Below, in pieces: positions 1 through 12,803 of a DNA stretch of 64,000 nucleotides (the stretch's first letter is position 1; the number at the start of each line of letters is the position of its first letter). A model generated the notes under the pieces. The model was not told the origin of the DNA and did not search any database. It saw only the letters and a program-made list of their open reading frames with translations. A program made the translations under genes and the position numbers. Source of the DNA: Epiperipatus broadwayi (lineage: Eukaryota; Onychophora; Udeonychophora; Euonychophora; Peripatidae); NCBI GenBank assembly GCA_028023455.1, contig JAQFVV010006311.1, forward strand, positions 186,001 through 250,000, written 5' to 3'.

Positions 1-3000
1 TTGGACAATGTTTACATATAGGGTCATTTGGGCATATAGCTTATATACAAGATTAAAATAAAAAATAATAAATTTCTTTATTTTGTTATTAAAAAAAGTC
101 AATCCATTAAAACAATATAAAAATGATAAGATAACTGAACTGATTAATGTTCACACTTTCTGCTCTAAGTATTAAGGACAATCATTTTATGCAAAGAGGA
201 CCAATGAGAAAAATATTAATTTTATTATTACAATATAGTCATGTACTGAGGTGGGAGTGTGTATTATTCATAGTAGCAGCATTTTAAACAACTGTATTTA
301 ACGTTATATATATTGTAATGGATAAATAGTTCCATATATAACTTTACTAAAAGGCACCACTAGATAATAAATCTAGATTTCTTACCAATAACCAATTGCC
401 ATTTAATACTGATAATTGATATAAAAAAATACCAAAGAAAGAAATTAAGTTTACAGTAAAGTTACAATTACAAACAAATATTGGGAAGTTATGAATTTCA
501 AAATGAAGCTATTACAACTAATAATAAATTTTATAATAAATGACAAATTTACACAGAATGAGTTACATTTGGACACCTATTAATTTGGCATATCAATATT
601 TTATAATTCAAGTAATAATCAATAAAAATAATTTATTCTTAAATAAAATAATTTTTTAAAAAATAATGTTAAAGTAATAGTTACCAATATCTAATTTAAT
701 ACATTAAAATCAAGAAACATGTGCATGATCAAGAATCTGAGACATTGTCAAAGCAAACCAAGCTATTCTCATCTCAATACCTAGTATCACAGTAACCTAT
801 ATATTGAGGGCTATAAAATTAAGCAATGGGTGAAATGCTTGTTATATATAAGATTAACTCTTTACTACAATATTCTAGATAATGGCATAAAAATAACTAT
901 TCTGAAAACTTCATATATAAAATATTTAAAAATTAATTCTTCATTATTGCTGTAATATTTATAAAGATATAAACATTACTCATGATTAAGAAAGTATTTA
1001 TTATAAAAACAAAATCATTACAAAATAAAGCCATATGAATTCATAACTGGAACTAACCAATATCAAGCTATACATATCAATAATATTTCAGTTGCCAATA
1101 CATAAGTTTCAGTCAAATCCCATATATACAAAATAAATATGTATCACCATTTAAACAATCATTATTTAAAATTATAAATATAATATATAATTCATAATCT
1201 GTATTATTTTTTAACATTATATTTAAAACATTTTGAAAATATTAGTTGAATATAGCTTTGATAATTATGCACATAGTGATTGACCCAATATTTAAGAGTT
1301 GACAACTTAAAATAATTAATATCAGGATAATATTTATGTAAAAAAAAAACCCAATTTATTATAAATAAAAATATTTAATAAAGATTTATAAGTTTTGTAA
1401 TTCTAACTTGTTTACCAGCAGAAAATGTTAACATTACCCAAATTTAAGTTAAAGCACATGATCATTCTTTCATAATGGTGTTTCCGTTAAAATATAGAAG
1501 GTAGGACTAAATGAAGATGTAGAAAAAAATCATGATTTTTGTAGCAGTTGAAGATTATTGAGTAATCCTATTTATGATAAATGAAAAACATAAAGAAATG
1601 GATTATCCATTTGAATCTTGGTTCTCAAATTCTTGAAACAAAAACTACTTATTTATAAGTTCATTTTGACAGTTAAAAATCCAATGTTTTCTTTTTTGAC
1701 ATAAAACAGTTTTCTTGATAAGAAATCATTTTTAGCTACTTGCCAAAAGAACAATAAATAATGCTTCACTCTATTTAAAAGTACATTAAAACAAATAATT
1801 CATCAATTCTTTAAAATTAAAATTTTTAAATTAAACACTTGAATTTCTTTTTATATCATTTAATAAAATCAATTTTTATTTATAAAATATATGTCTTTCA
1901 AATAATAATAACTCAGTATTTTAAAATATTAATGATGTAACACTTCTAAATTAATAAAAAAAATTTCTATACATTTTGTTAATTTATACAGCAATGAAAT
2001 ATATTCCAAACGAATATACTATTTCAATATATATATTTTCAGTACAATGACTAAAACTTATTTGAAAGGCTAATATAATCTCTTAAACAACATCACTATT
2101 AGAGTGACAGTTCTTTCAAATATATTTCAAAGAACTGAAAGCTATAATATTATGAATAAGCAAATCTATTTTGATCAACAAAATGTTCTCTTTTTTATAC
2201 AACTAGTGCTTACATTTTTTAACCAAATTATAGACCCAAGCTACATTAGTCCATTTCAATAAAATTATATATTTTAACATAGATTTAATAATATTTATCA
2301 TTAGAAACATAATTATTAATAGTTTCTTTTAAAAAGGCAAAGCATTTAAGGAAATTTATTTAAATAAAAGACTATATTTTAATTATTCATTAACTTGATT
2401 TTGTAAATATGCTAAGCTTCTTCCTCTAAAAACAGACTGGGAATTCAATTAATGGTATATTATGATCATATGAAAACACTTGCTCATCAATTGTGATAGT
2501 TATGGTTTAGCATCCATGTAACATTAATTGATTCTACAATCTCTTTTTCATACGCATAAATATGTTCTAAAAAGTGTGATATTTGGAGCTACATTTTAGC
2601 TGTTCTCCTTAGCAGTCCAATTTTGGGGAATTTATTCTAAGCAGCAAGATGTGTGTGCAAATATCTGTAAACATAAAAAGTTTCACTTCAAAATAAAATA
2701 ACCATTTTCTTTGTTCACATTTTTTATCAATCACTAATAAACTGTCAGAATAAATAACTGACAAAATGTAGTCTGTTTCCTCTTAATATTGTAATGATTG
2801 ACCTTTGAAATTATTAATAAATTTTAAAATTTGTGATGTTTTCTTCAACAACATTTATTAATGTTTTTAAACGCAAAAATTCAGATCAAAATTTTATCAA
2901 TAAGAAGTTGCTTAAAAATCAGTAATATACTATGGTTGTTAGGGAAGTCCAAATTCTACAGTAATTTAAAAAAACATATAAAAAAGCTTAATATTAATCA

Positions 3001-4838
3001 GCAAGATTTAGTAGTTGTGGTGTCGTAATTTTAATACTTAAAATTAAAAATTATGCGAATGCAAACAATATATATGTCCCATGTTATATGTTTATCAGTC
3101 AATGTGCAAAAATGACACTGTTTCAGTAGCCTGAATGTTAATCCAATGTTTATTAAAACCTTAGACTGAGACAAGGAATAGAGGGAATGGGTACTATTAA
3201 ACTATTCATAATTATATAAAATTCAATTTAAAAAAACAACTAATATAAAACTACATGTTTTACTTCAATGTGATAATCATAGATACCAAATGAACAAAAA
3301 TATAACAGTTTGATGTAATTAATTTATGCTATAAACATCATCACACTAATAACTTTATCAATAACACAATGAACAAACAGTAAGACTTAGTGTATAAATT
3401 ATGGAAAATATGGTTTTTTTTTCAACAATAGGAGTTAATTGGAAAACAGTTGTAGAATAACTGTTACTGAGCATTGAGGTTGAGCCAGGCGACTGCACTA
3501 AAATTCAGTTGAAACCAGAAATAAAGAAAATCAGCTGATTTTAATATTGATCACCAATACCAATAATGGGAAGGTGAAAAAATATTCTATTCCTTAAAAA
3601 AATACTTTATTCTTTAAGCAAAGTTATAGAATCTCTTATTGGAATTATGATCTATATAATGATTTGACTAAAAAGTCCTAGAGAAGAGTTCTAAGGCCCA
3701 GTGCTATCTAATTCCTCAGAGTGAAAATGCTGGAAAAACTTACAAAGTCCTGGAGTGATAGTATGCTGCCTGTCTGACTGCCTGAGCTATAACACATTTG
3801 GACATGCTAAACTGTCTGTCTAAGACTTTAAGCTAGCATGATGATGATGATAGATTTACAAAAAATAATAAGCCAAAAACTATACCAAGATTGCATATAA
3901 CCTAGCTAAAATTCAGATTTGACATGATCAGTTTAAAGATTGCTATATCAGAAATATATGATCATGCATGGGCACAAACTCTAAGTCAATTCACCAGTAA
4001 GACTTTATACACTATTAATACAATTTCAGCAAAGCCTAAATTTATGCTTGATATTATTATTAATAAGTTGATTATTTTTCTTTATTTTCATACTCTAATA
4101 ACATATCTATGCATTTTTTATTTTTTCTCTAATAAAATTTTTTTGAGGACTTAAATGCCTTAGAGAAAAACTAAGTTGAAATTTTTTTCCTTACCTCATT
4201 TGGTCATTTCATCATGCCAATTCATTGTAGAAAAATGAAAAAAAATACTTTTGGAGTAAAATCAAAGCTTTAAAATAAATTTAGAGAACATTTAAGAATG
4301 TAATTAAAACACTGATTTTTAATTATTATTCTTTCATTAATAAAAAAAATAAAATAAATAAGTATCTTTAGCAGATGTATCTATTTAAAATTTATTTTGA
4401 TTTTATTTTTTTAGATTATAATACATACTTAATACTGCGATATAATTTTGTCTTAAATAAAATTGCTATTGTTAGTAAAAATTATATTTTCTTCATTCTC
4501 ATTTATATACATATGTGCATCTTATTTCCATAGCATACATTTAGTTGTTATAGAACATCTGTTCTCTGTGCTTAGCTAATAACTGAAAGAAATCACAGGG
4601 AGAAAATGACATAGATCTGGTGGCCTTTATGCCAAGGAAGTGGCGGCCATAGTAGAAATTTTAATTTTATTTATGTATAAAAAAAGCTATCTTTACTAGA
4701 TAACATTTTAGCCAATCAACATAGGATTAGTTATCAGATAAAAGTAACTGGAAAGTAAGCATTACCATTAGAGAAACGAATTACAATTCATTTACAAATA
4801 AAATGTGACTTAATTTAACAATCATTATTTTATGCAAG
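1..4838. other. AT-rich non-coding DNA without recognised gene
   Basis: No coding signal, RNA gene or recognisable mobile element could be supported here. The stretch is almost entirely A/T with many short poly-A and poly-T runs and very few CpG dinucleotides. Minor items are an 8-bp-stem near-palindrome at about 2109-2136 and a short GAT-repeat at about 3838-3850. The 76-codon frame near 3924 has no family resemblance and looks like chance. Confidence 0.6.
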
Positions 4839-4840
4839 TA

Positions 4841-5875
4841 CACCTTGGTCTGTTTTTACGCGGACTTATTTAACACGATTTTGAAGTTACGCGATTTTGA
4901 AATTCACCGGAAGTCAAACTCCCATAATGCGCTATTACTTTAAATAATAAATTTCGTGCACTTACGTTATATTGAAAGTAATAGCACATTATTGGAATTC
5001 GACTTTCATCTTAGTAATTTCAATATTTTCAGTGTTTTATAATAGTAAGATTTTATGCAATAATGAAATTAAAATCATGATTTCCATGTTTTATGTATAC
5101 ACACATTAAATTTTACAAGATTATAATGTAAATTTGTTCAAACGTTGTGCGTGTTAATTTTGCATTTTAAATCACATTCTGTTTTTGCTTTTTAAAAAAG
5201 ATCGTAATCAATTATTAATCATTTAGTGTCCGCAAGTTTATTTTTAAAAGGTGAGTAATAGCAGTGAAACGAAATTTGATTTTTAAACGGAATTGAAAAT
5301 TAAAGACAAAAATAAGAATTTAATTTTTAGTTGTTAGTTTTAATTAAATTTTTCCCAGCAGTGGTGAATAAATGTCTTTTTATTATCGTAAGTCTAAGTT
5401 CATAAACAATTAATAAAATCATCGTCTCAAAGATTAATTACTAATTACGTTGTCACCAGAAATCCATTGACTCAACATGAGTGTGAAGTTAGCGCTAGTT
5501 GTATTTCCTCAGTTTGCAAATGAACTTGTGTTTGCGGCAAATATCGATAATAATTAAAATGTGTATTAAAAAAATGTAAATTATGCATAAAAATATATTA
5601 TTTTGAATAAAATTAAATATTATATTTAAAAAAAGGTTGTCTTGTATCAATTTTTTTCAAATTTGAAATTTTTTATTAGTCATATTTTATTTCCTTATTT
5701 TTTTGCGCGCGAATTTTAAAGTAATTTTACGTTGGAGCTTTGCTTTTACACGAATTTTGAAAAATCACAGACTGCATCCCCCCTTTTTCAATGTAAGTTA
5801 TGTCTATTTTTGCGCGATTTCGTTTGCGAGTGTTTTCTGAGGAACCTATCTATCGCGTAAAATGAGACCCAGGTG
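4841..5875. mobile_element. Non-autonomous TA-flanked DNA transposon (MITE-like), CpG-rich
   Basis: The two ends are inverted copies: the left end begins CACCTTGGTCTG and the right end, read on the minus strand, begins CACCTGGGTCTC. Both run into TTTTACGCG, with about three mismatches in the first 24 bases. A TA dinucleotide lies immediately outside each end (4839-4840 and 5876-5877), the target duplication typical of Tc1/mariner/pogo elements. The motif ACGCGATTTTGAA repeats near the left end. An internal imperfect inverted repeat (about 4910-4941 against 4975-5007) could form a ~32-bp stem. No transposase frame is present, so the element would depend on a relative. It keeps many CpGs while its flanks have almost none, which suggests a fairly young insertion or an unmethylated state. 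Confidence 0.7.
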
Positions 5876-5877
5876 TA

Positions 5878-6539
5878 TAATATTTGAAAATGACTGGAAA
5901 ATCAATATTATTCAATTAAGTTTGGCATATCAATGTGTAATTGCATATCTATTGTTATTATACTCAAATCACTTTATCTAATTAAATTTGTCTATTCAAA
6001 ATGTGGAATGATCACTGGCAGATGAATTTCATAATTTGAATCTTCATAAGATGAATTTCATATAATTTATCACATATTGTTACATTTATGAATGTGTGGC
6101 TAAACAAATATGAAATATCTCATGTAATCTCCTCCCATTATAATATAAAAGATTATAGTCATTTAACCCTAGAAATTATATACTGATTTTCATGCCAGAT
6201 ATAAAAACATCATTTATATATTGAATTCCTATGTCCTACTTCTTAACACATTTTTATCTATAACATAAATGTTATATTTTGCAAGATTTGACTAACTCTA
6301 TCCCACAAAGATTTGTTATAAACAAAATACCTCAGGTATGATAATTTTTGGGTTTTCAATTTTTTATCAAAAGCTAATCTAAGTATTTAAAAAAATCTGC
6401 ATACATAAAATGATAATATATATAATATATAATTCACTCAACTTCAAATTTTCTTACATTTCTTACTAATAAGGCCTTGCTCTATATTTAGATTTACATA
6501 AACTTGTTTCAACATATATAAACCCAATGCAATATCTTA
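5878..6539. other. AT-rich spacer
   Basis: I see no gene, repeat pair or mobile-element end in this stretch. It is low-complexity A/T-rich DNA between the TA-flanked element and a decayed LINE. Confidence 0.5.
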
Positions 6540-7590
6540 TTCTTCATAGTTTCTATAGTTACTAACAGTTTTTGACTCTTTCAACTCTTCTACATTGCTA
6601 ATCTTAGCCTTCAAAGATACTTTGGGATTCTTCTCCAAATCAAAATCTCTAATGCTTTCAGTCTTTTCCCTTTTCTTATTAACCCACATTTTTTATAGAG
6701 GATTTTTTTAAGAACAAGTAAAAAAAATCAACTAAAATTAGTAAGATCAAAAGGCAGATTTTGCACATCAAATCACATCATCTTCTTCAAACATTTATTT
6801 CTCTTGGTCTACTTTGAAAACTCTTGTAATTATCCCCCCCCCCCAGATGACAAATCTATCTTTTTCTTACTTTTATCCTCAATATTCTATGTCTTTCATA
6901 ATTCATACGCTCAATATATATGCTCAAACAATTTCTATCACTCTCATAATTTACTCTTGATTGCGATTTTTATCTTTCAAAATTACTTTTCCATTCTTTT
7001 CCAAATACAAATCTCTATTGCTTCTGATATTTTCTCCTCTTTTCTTAATTTTCTACATTTATACAATATTGCAAATCAAACATTTAAAAAGCCTCTTTTT
7101 AAGTCAAATTTAAGTAATCACAAGACAATCTCCTAATCTTATTTAAAATTTATTTAGCTCTACTATTCTAATTTCTTTATTACTTACTTCCACCAACAAT
7201 TATTATTCAATTCAAATATTAAAGAACTTTAGCTGCTTTGTAAATTCTCATCTAATGCTAATTCTTAAATATTTCATCTCACCACTTATTTTCATTCCTT
7301 CAATTTTATGTACATTATTTTCACTTCAAAGTTTCTATAGGTTCTATCCATCATACATAACATTTTATTGATCCCATTATCTTTATCAACAGGTATTACT
7401 ATATCATCAGCAAATTTGACCTCCAATGCCAACTCCAGTATTACCAAAACTATCATACAATTATATTAAACAAAACAACAAAGACATCATTATGTCTTAC
7501 ATTCCTCCCTACATTTATCTTTTTTGTGAATAGAATATTTCATCTTATAAATAATAGCCAAACATCTTTTTTTTTTTTTATTCTTCTTCT
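6540..7590 (-). pseudogene. Decayed LINE reverse-transcriptase fragment
   Basis: On the minus strand near 7370-7440 a frame reads LEVKFADDIVIPVDKDNG, followed by INKML. This matches the FADD catalytic block (motif C) of non-LTR retrotransposon reverse transcriptase and the helix after it. Frames before and after are broken by stops and shifts, so it is a relic. Two segments downstream on the minus strand (about 6985-7075 and 6605-6690) resemble each other: both read roughly KKR-E-----SR-LYLEKN-KV-LK. That suggests an internal ~340-bp duplication of the same coding part. The plus-strand 110-codon frame over this region is a shadow. The LINE clade cannot be named from this much sequence. Confidence 0.5.
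6834..6844. repeat. Poly-C tract
   Basis: This is an uninterrupted run of 11 C in otherwise AT-rich sequence. Similar G or C runs occur at 53406-53417, 61961-61972, 62997-63006 and 63819-63829. Confidence 0.9.
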
Positions 7591-7879
7591 AATTTATACT
7601 TTCCTTTTCAAAAAAATATTGAAAAAGTAAAATTTGCTGCAAAAGAACTTAAAAGTCAAATAAACTGAATAAAAATTACATGTTAATATATGCCAATATT
7701 TTTTGTGTTTCAAAGTGATTTGTAGTCATCATAAAGCTTGGCCTTAATTCTTTTACTCCTTATCATTGTTTTTTTTCTTTTTTTATTATTGCCTTGAAGT
7801 AGGATAATCATTTTTATTTACAAATGACTATTACTGACAATAACATTGATTAATATTTTTTGTCCATATTAAAGTTGGT

Positions 7880-8760
7880 ACTGCAGTTTGTTTGTTTTTT
7901 TCTAACACTAATGTCAATTAAATGTTAATATTATTTCTATAATTGACTAAGATATTTACTAACATAGTTTCAAACTGTAATTCTAAACAAACAGTAAACT
8001 GCTACACATGCGCTGTACTTTTATATTAAATCAGCATTGTTTTTGTTGAATATGAGGAAACTCTTGATTCAAACCACATGATAAGAGATTGAAAAGATAA
8101 GAGCGATCATCTTATCTTTGTACTTAAATGAAATTATACAGGGCAAACATAAGTATCTTGGATTGAGAGCATGAATATTTTATATTATTCACTTCCATTT
8201 TCTTTATTATGTGTATTAACTCTCGTGAAATTTTAACAATTACTGTGTATTAATATTAAGAGACGTTGTAATTAATATAATTGAATAAGATATTTACTAG
8301 TGCAATTTCAAACTGTAATTCTAAACTGACAGTAATTAACTGCTACACATGTGCTAATAAATATTTTAGTCAATTACATTAATTCTAACAGCTCTTAATA
8401 TTAGCATGCAGTAAAATTTTGTGACTTTTAATACATATAATAAAGAAAATGGAAGTAAAGTGAATAATATAAAATATCCATGCTCTCAATCCAAGATGCT
8501 TATGATTGGCCTATATAATTGCATTTTAGGTACAAAGGTAAAATGGTCACTCTTATCTTTTCAGTATCTATCATGTGGCTTGGATCAAATTTCCTCATAT
8601 AAAGGTAAAATGGTCACTCTTATCTTTTCAGTATCTATCATGTGGCTTGGATCAAATTTCCTCATATTTAGCAAAAAAAAAAAAAAATTGGCTGAATATG
8701 ACAATACAATGCATGTGTAGTGATTGATTACATTTGTTTAATATTATTTCTATGGAATAT
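7880..8760. mobile_element. Foldback element with long inverted arms
   Basis: The left arm (about 8047-8225) is the reverse complement of the right arm (about 8418-8667). For example, CTTGGATTGAGAGCATGAAT at about 8158 matches the complement of the ATGCTCTCAATCCAAG stretch near 8480. AAATGGAAG/CTTCCATTTT and the GAAAAGATAAGAG block also pair. Weaker inverted similarity extends outward to roughly 7900 and 8750 around GCATGTGTAG. The central spacer (about 8238-8355) repeats, in direct orientation, the outer left flank TTTCAAACTGTAATTCTAAA (about 7969 and 8308). There is no transposase frame. The layout fits a foldback or MITE-like element built from three related modules. The ends and target duplication are not resolved. 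Confidence 0.65.
8534..8667. repeat. Exact 67-bp tandem duplication
   Basis: Two abutting, identical 67-bp copies (8534-8600 and 8601-8667) begin AAAGGTAAAATGGTCACTC and end TTTCCTCATAT. They lie in the right arm of the foldback element, and the left arm has only one copy. Complete identity implies a recent event, or possibly an assembly artefact. Confidence 0.95.
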
Positions 8761-8939
8761 AATCCTTCTTCCATTTGTCACAGTGCTCTTTTCCAGAATC
8801 AATGTAGGTGAATTATCATTACATTGAAAAATTTGAATTCAAACCTGACTTTAAATCTAGAAAAAAATTTTTAAGAAAAATATTTAAAATTTAATATAAT
8901 AAACTAGCATAACTTAGATATAATTTATTAGCATTTTTT

Positions 8940-10260
8940 CTTTTTTTAAAAAAAAACTAATTCAATAAAAAATAAATTTAATTTCATTAATTACATTGAT
9001 TCGAGTGTGAAAAAATTTGTATTGGTAAGGAGCAGAGTTCTGGAAACATTATTATACTGTAATAAAAGTTATGCTATTTTTTGTATGTCATTAAAGATGA
9101 AGGTTAAAAAAATAAAATGCTTACAACTTAATTTATTAATAAATACCTGTATTGTTTTTAAAAAAATCAAATTAAATAAAATATATATTAATTTGAAATT
9201 TTGTTTTGCTAAGTGATAAAAAATTCATAATAAAAATTTGTTTCTTTGTATATTTTTTTTCAAAAACTAATGTACTATAAAAATAATCGATCAGAAAAAT
9301 TGTTTTTCTGTTTATATTTCGAAGATAAATATTTGGCATATACTTTTCAAAACATTTTAATTTTATATTTAATAATGAATTGTTTAATAAATAATGACTA
9401 AACTGACAAGACTTTTGAACAAATCAATTTTTTTATAAGATATATTCTGAGAAAATATTTATACATCAAATGAAATTTTGCACAATCATTTTTTAAAATA
9501 AACTTACAATATAAAATTGCAAATGTTTTGTTTTCAGCTATTATAATTGTGAGCAAATACATATTTATAGAAAAATTAAAACTCTCATTGAAAAATGTTT
9601 AGTTATTGTTTATTCACATTATGTTTCATTAGTTGGGTGATATATCACTGCACAGACATTAATATATTTTGTCAGAGCTTTTTCTTCTATTGAAAATTTT
9701 TTTTTTTTACTTTTAAAAAATACTGTATAAAAAATTGAGATTTTCAGACAACTTAAGGATAAGCTTAAATTCTTTGTAAAAATTTTATTGATATTAAACT
9801 CTGACCACTGTTTTGTCTTTTGATCTTAGCTAAATAATAATTTAGCAATTTAACATTAGAAGTAATCATTATATTTTATCTTTCATTTATTATTGAAAAT
9901 AAACTTTTAACATAAAATTGTGGGTTTTCTTTTTTTTTTTTGATTTTTTGAATTCCTAGTTTGTAAATCTAATTTAATTTTTTTTACAAAAAAATAGTAA
10001 TATGGATATAAAACTTGTTTTTTTTTTGTTTCTGTATTATACTAAGTTCAAAATTTCCTATAGTTTAAAGATTAGTTTAATTTCTTTACAAAAATAGTAT
10101 TACGATGATCATGTAATTATCTTTTTTTTTTTTATGAATTTTATTTTAAAAAATAACAATTTGAGATTATAAACTACCATATATTTTTTTTATAAAAATA
10201 AATTTTTAACATAGAATTAAGTTTTTTTTTTTTTTTTTTTTTTAATGTTATGTATTATCC
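8940..10260 (+). repeat. Decayed tandem array, ~200-400-bp spaced units (orientation 1)
   Basis: A tag of the form AAAATAAACTTTTAACATAAAATTG recurs with changes at about 9495, 9895 and 10195, each embedded in similar poly-T-rich sequence. The reverse complement of the same tag recurs in the array at 15-16.3 kb. The segment ACTCTGACCACTGTTTTG near 9805 also has an inverted counterpart near 15420. The array is old, since units are heavily diverged. It includes a 22-base poly-T at about 10222-10243. The short frames across it are not convincing genes. Confidence 0.45.
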
Positions 10261-10458
10261 CCATAATGTCTGGATTTTAAAGGATTTTTTTTAACAATTG
10301 GAACTTTTTCATTAATGTATTCATTATAGAAATTTATCTTCGTGATGTCAGTTGGTTGACCTAAAAGTGAGAATTTAAAATCATGCAACTCAGAATAATA
10401 ATAATAGTGTATTTCCTACAAATTTTTTATATTAGAGTGTCAATGTGTTTGCATAAAT

Positions 10459-10618
10459 ATTCAAAATTTCAAATGTCTATTTGAGATTTCAACTTTTGAA
10501 ATGTAATACATAATACATTTGACTAAAAGATAGAATTTATTCAAAATTTCAAATATCTAATTGAGATTTCAACTTTTAGAATGTAATACATAATACATTT
10601 GATGAAAAAATAGAATTA
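10459..10618. repeat. 80-bp tandem duplication
   Basis: Two adjacent 80-bp units (10459-10538, 10539-10618) start ATTCAAAATTTCAAAT and end TAGAATT. They differ at a handful of positions. No gene is associated. Confidence 0.9.
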
Positions 10619-10632
10619 TATAACTAGATTTA

Positions 10633-10655
10633 AGTGTGTGTGTGTATATATATAT
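10633..10655. repeat. Compound (GT)n(AT)n microsatellite
   Basis: This is a short alternating GT run that passes directly into an AT run. Confidence 0.9.
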
Positions 10656-10679
10656 AAAAATTTTAATGCTTTTTTTACT

Positions 10680-11060
10680 TGTCATATTATGTATACAAAC
10701 CAATCCTCCCCTTTATATCAAATGACTTTTCAAGATCAGTGATATAAATATAAATCTCCTTTTCTTTATCTATATATCTCTCAACAAATATTATAATTAT
10801 TCTATTTAAGATTCTCAATAATACCTTAGCTGCATAAAAAAATAATTAATTGATCCAAAATATTCACATTTCCTTATATTAGACATTGTCTTCAACTTAT
10901 TTACTTTCCAACTTAAATAATTCAAATAGAATCTTATCAATCTAATTTTTTTGTATTATAACACAACCCAATGCATTCTTGGTTAACTGACTTCTTTTTC
11001 TGGTGAGATATCAGGCAAATCATTTATATATATTCTCATCTCTTCAAGCAAATATTTTGC
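10680..11060 (-). pseudogene. LINE reverse-transcriptase fragment (motif A region)
   Basis: The minus strand at about 10720-10815 reads LNRIIIIFVERYIDKEKEIY and then IYITDLEKSFDI. This corresponds to the segment before and including motif A of LINE reverse transcriptase (usual form FIDLEKAFDSV), with the catalytic aspartate kept. Frames further upstream on the minus strand are interrupted. It is a short relic, not part of an intact element. Whether it belongs to the same family as the LINE at 6.5-7.6 kb is unknown. Confidence 0.5.
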
Positions 11061-12015
11061 AGAAGTAAATCTTTATTAGTCATCAAAATATAGCTATTAT
11101 TTTAAATAAAATCCTTTTATTTTAATTTTGTTAAAAAAGAAATGGTTTCTGATTTCTCTCTTACATTTGCAATTACAAATTAAATTATCAAATTATGTGT
11201 TCAAATACAAGTGAAATAATTAGGCAATAGGGAAAATAGTTTGCTATTGCCTGCCATCCTTTTAAATTTACTTACTTTATTCACATGAGATATGAATGAG
11301 TTTTTATTAATCTACTTTATTTTTTATTTATATTAAAAGTAAATCCCCCTCAGCATCTTCTTATATTAAGTAATTATTAATTAGAAAAGTTCAATTAAAC
11401 ATAAAAAAAGAATTATTAAAAAAAATCACAAAAATGAAAAAATCCAGTTAATAAGATAATGAATATCTGGAAGCAGTTTAATAACAAAAGTAACTTGGTT
11501 TTTAATTTTTTTCTGACAGCAAATCAAAGACTATTATCAAGTTGTTGCTATTATGCTATTTTAAATGAGATAATTAAGTGAGAACATGACCTGAACAAGA
11601 GAAAACAAATAGTAGGTTGCAAAACAAGTAGATCATAATATAGTATAAAAAATAAGAAATCAACATCAAAAAAGAAATGATTATATACATATGCTCACAC
11701 ATATATCTAATTATTATAATTTCATCTTATCTGTCTATGTGCATCATATTATAAATAGTGAAAGCTCAATTAGACATATTCTGATATTATATGTACATAA
11801 ATCAAGATGCTAAGATAAAATACTAGTAAGAATTTCACTAAACTAATTCATTTGTTAAATCTCTATTGAAATAATGTTAATAACATTTAAATGGGATTAA
11901 TACTACAATAAAACTGCAATATTAAATTGAAAAATAAAATAAAAAAAACAATCGATATTATAAGAGAAGTATAGTATATATATATATTATCACTCATCAT
12001 TAGCAGCCACTATAA
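11061..12015. other. AT-rich spacer
   Basis: I see nothing supportable here beyond simple AT-rich sequence and a short AT run near 11975-11988, just before the target duplication of the hAT element. Confidence 0.5.
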
Positions 12016-12268
12016 CTCTAGACCAGCGTTTCCCAACCTTTTTTGGCTCACGTACCACTTGGTAGTACATCATGCTAAATTGTACCACTTCGTAAAAATG
12101 ATTGTATTTCGTGAAATTTGTTATTGCGAGTGTGTTATATTATTTGCATTATAAATATTATAGGGTGACCATGTATGTATTCACATCACATAATGAGACA
12201 AATTACATTGAAACACGCCTAGCCGTCACACCTGATTATAAACTCACTGTAACATTTACATGCATGTG

Positions 12269-12360
12269 TTTGTTCAAAGTTTCTTTTTTTTTTTCAAAAT
12301 AATTTATTAAAGATTACATTATTACATTAAAAATTATTTGGTACATATTTTGTTCAAAGT
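12269..12360 (-). mobile_element. Tiny poly-A-tailed retroposed insert inside the hAT element
   Basis: A direct repeat TTTGTTCAAAGT occurs at 12269-12280 and 12349-12360. Between them lies about 68 bp that, on the minus strand, contains AATAAA followed within ~10 bases by a poly-A run. This is the expected form of a severely 5'-truncated retroposition (LINE end or processed RNA end) with a 12-bp target duplication. The source RNA is not recognisable. Confidence 0.5.
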
Positions 12361-12426
12361 ATTTTCTCATTCCTTCATTTGCTTTACCCAATTTTGAGTC
12401 TATTTTCTCTTTTTCGGAGCATCTTG

Positions 12427-12705
12427 CTATTGGTTGGGCCATGGAGATGATAAATCCAGCATGTCCCAAGTCCTGGTAAAAATAACCTCAGGGGTTATCA
12501 GGCTATCTCTTGTTCTTGTTTTCTTTATATTGTTCTGCATGAAGTTAATAGGATTAAAATTTTGATGATTAAATAGTAGCTTACATCTAGTAATCCACAA
12601 TAGATGATCAAGAATTAAAGAAAGTCTAATTTCTGGATATGGTCCTTTTCTGATACATTCTTTCAAATTAAATAATTTAGATTGATTTGCCTTGATCCAA
12701 CTCAT
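12427..12705 (-). pseudogene. Unassigned 92-codon frame in the hAT element
   Basis: A minus-strand frame of 92 codons lies downstream of the hAT transposase fragment. The stretch PEIRLSLILDHLLWITRCKL has a loose likeness to the extreme C-termini of some LINE polymerases, but I cannot confirm it. It might be captured sequence, a nested LINE end or a chance frame. There is no start-site or splice evidence that it is a gene. Confidence 0.25.
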
Positions 12706-12803
12706 TATTTATCTACTATTTTGTCATATTTCATTTACTAATAAATGGTTTTAATAAAAACACAAAATTATAAAAAACCAATTAATATATTTTCTTATCA
12801 TAA

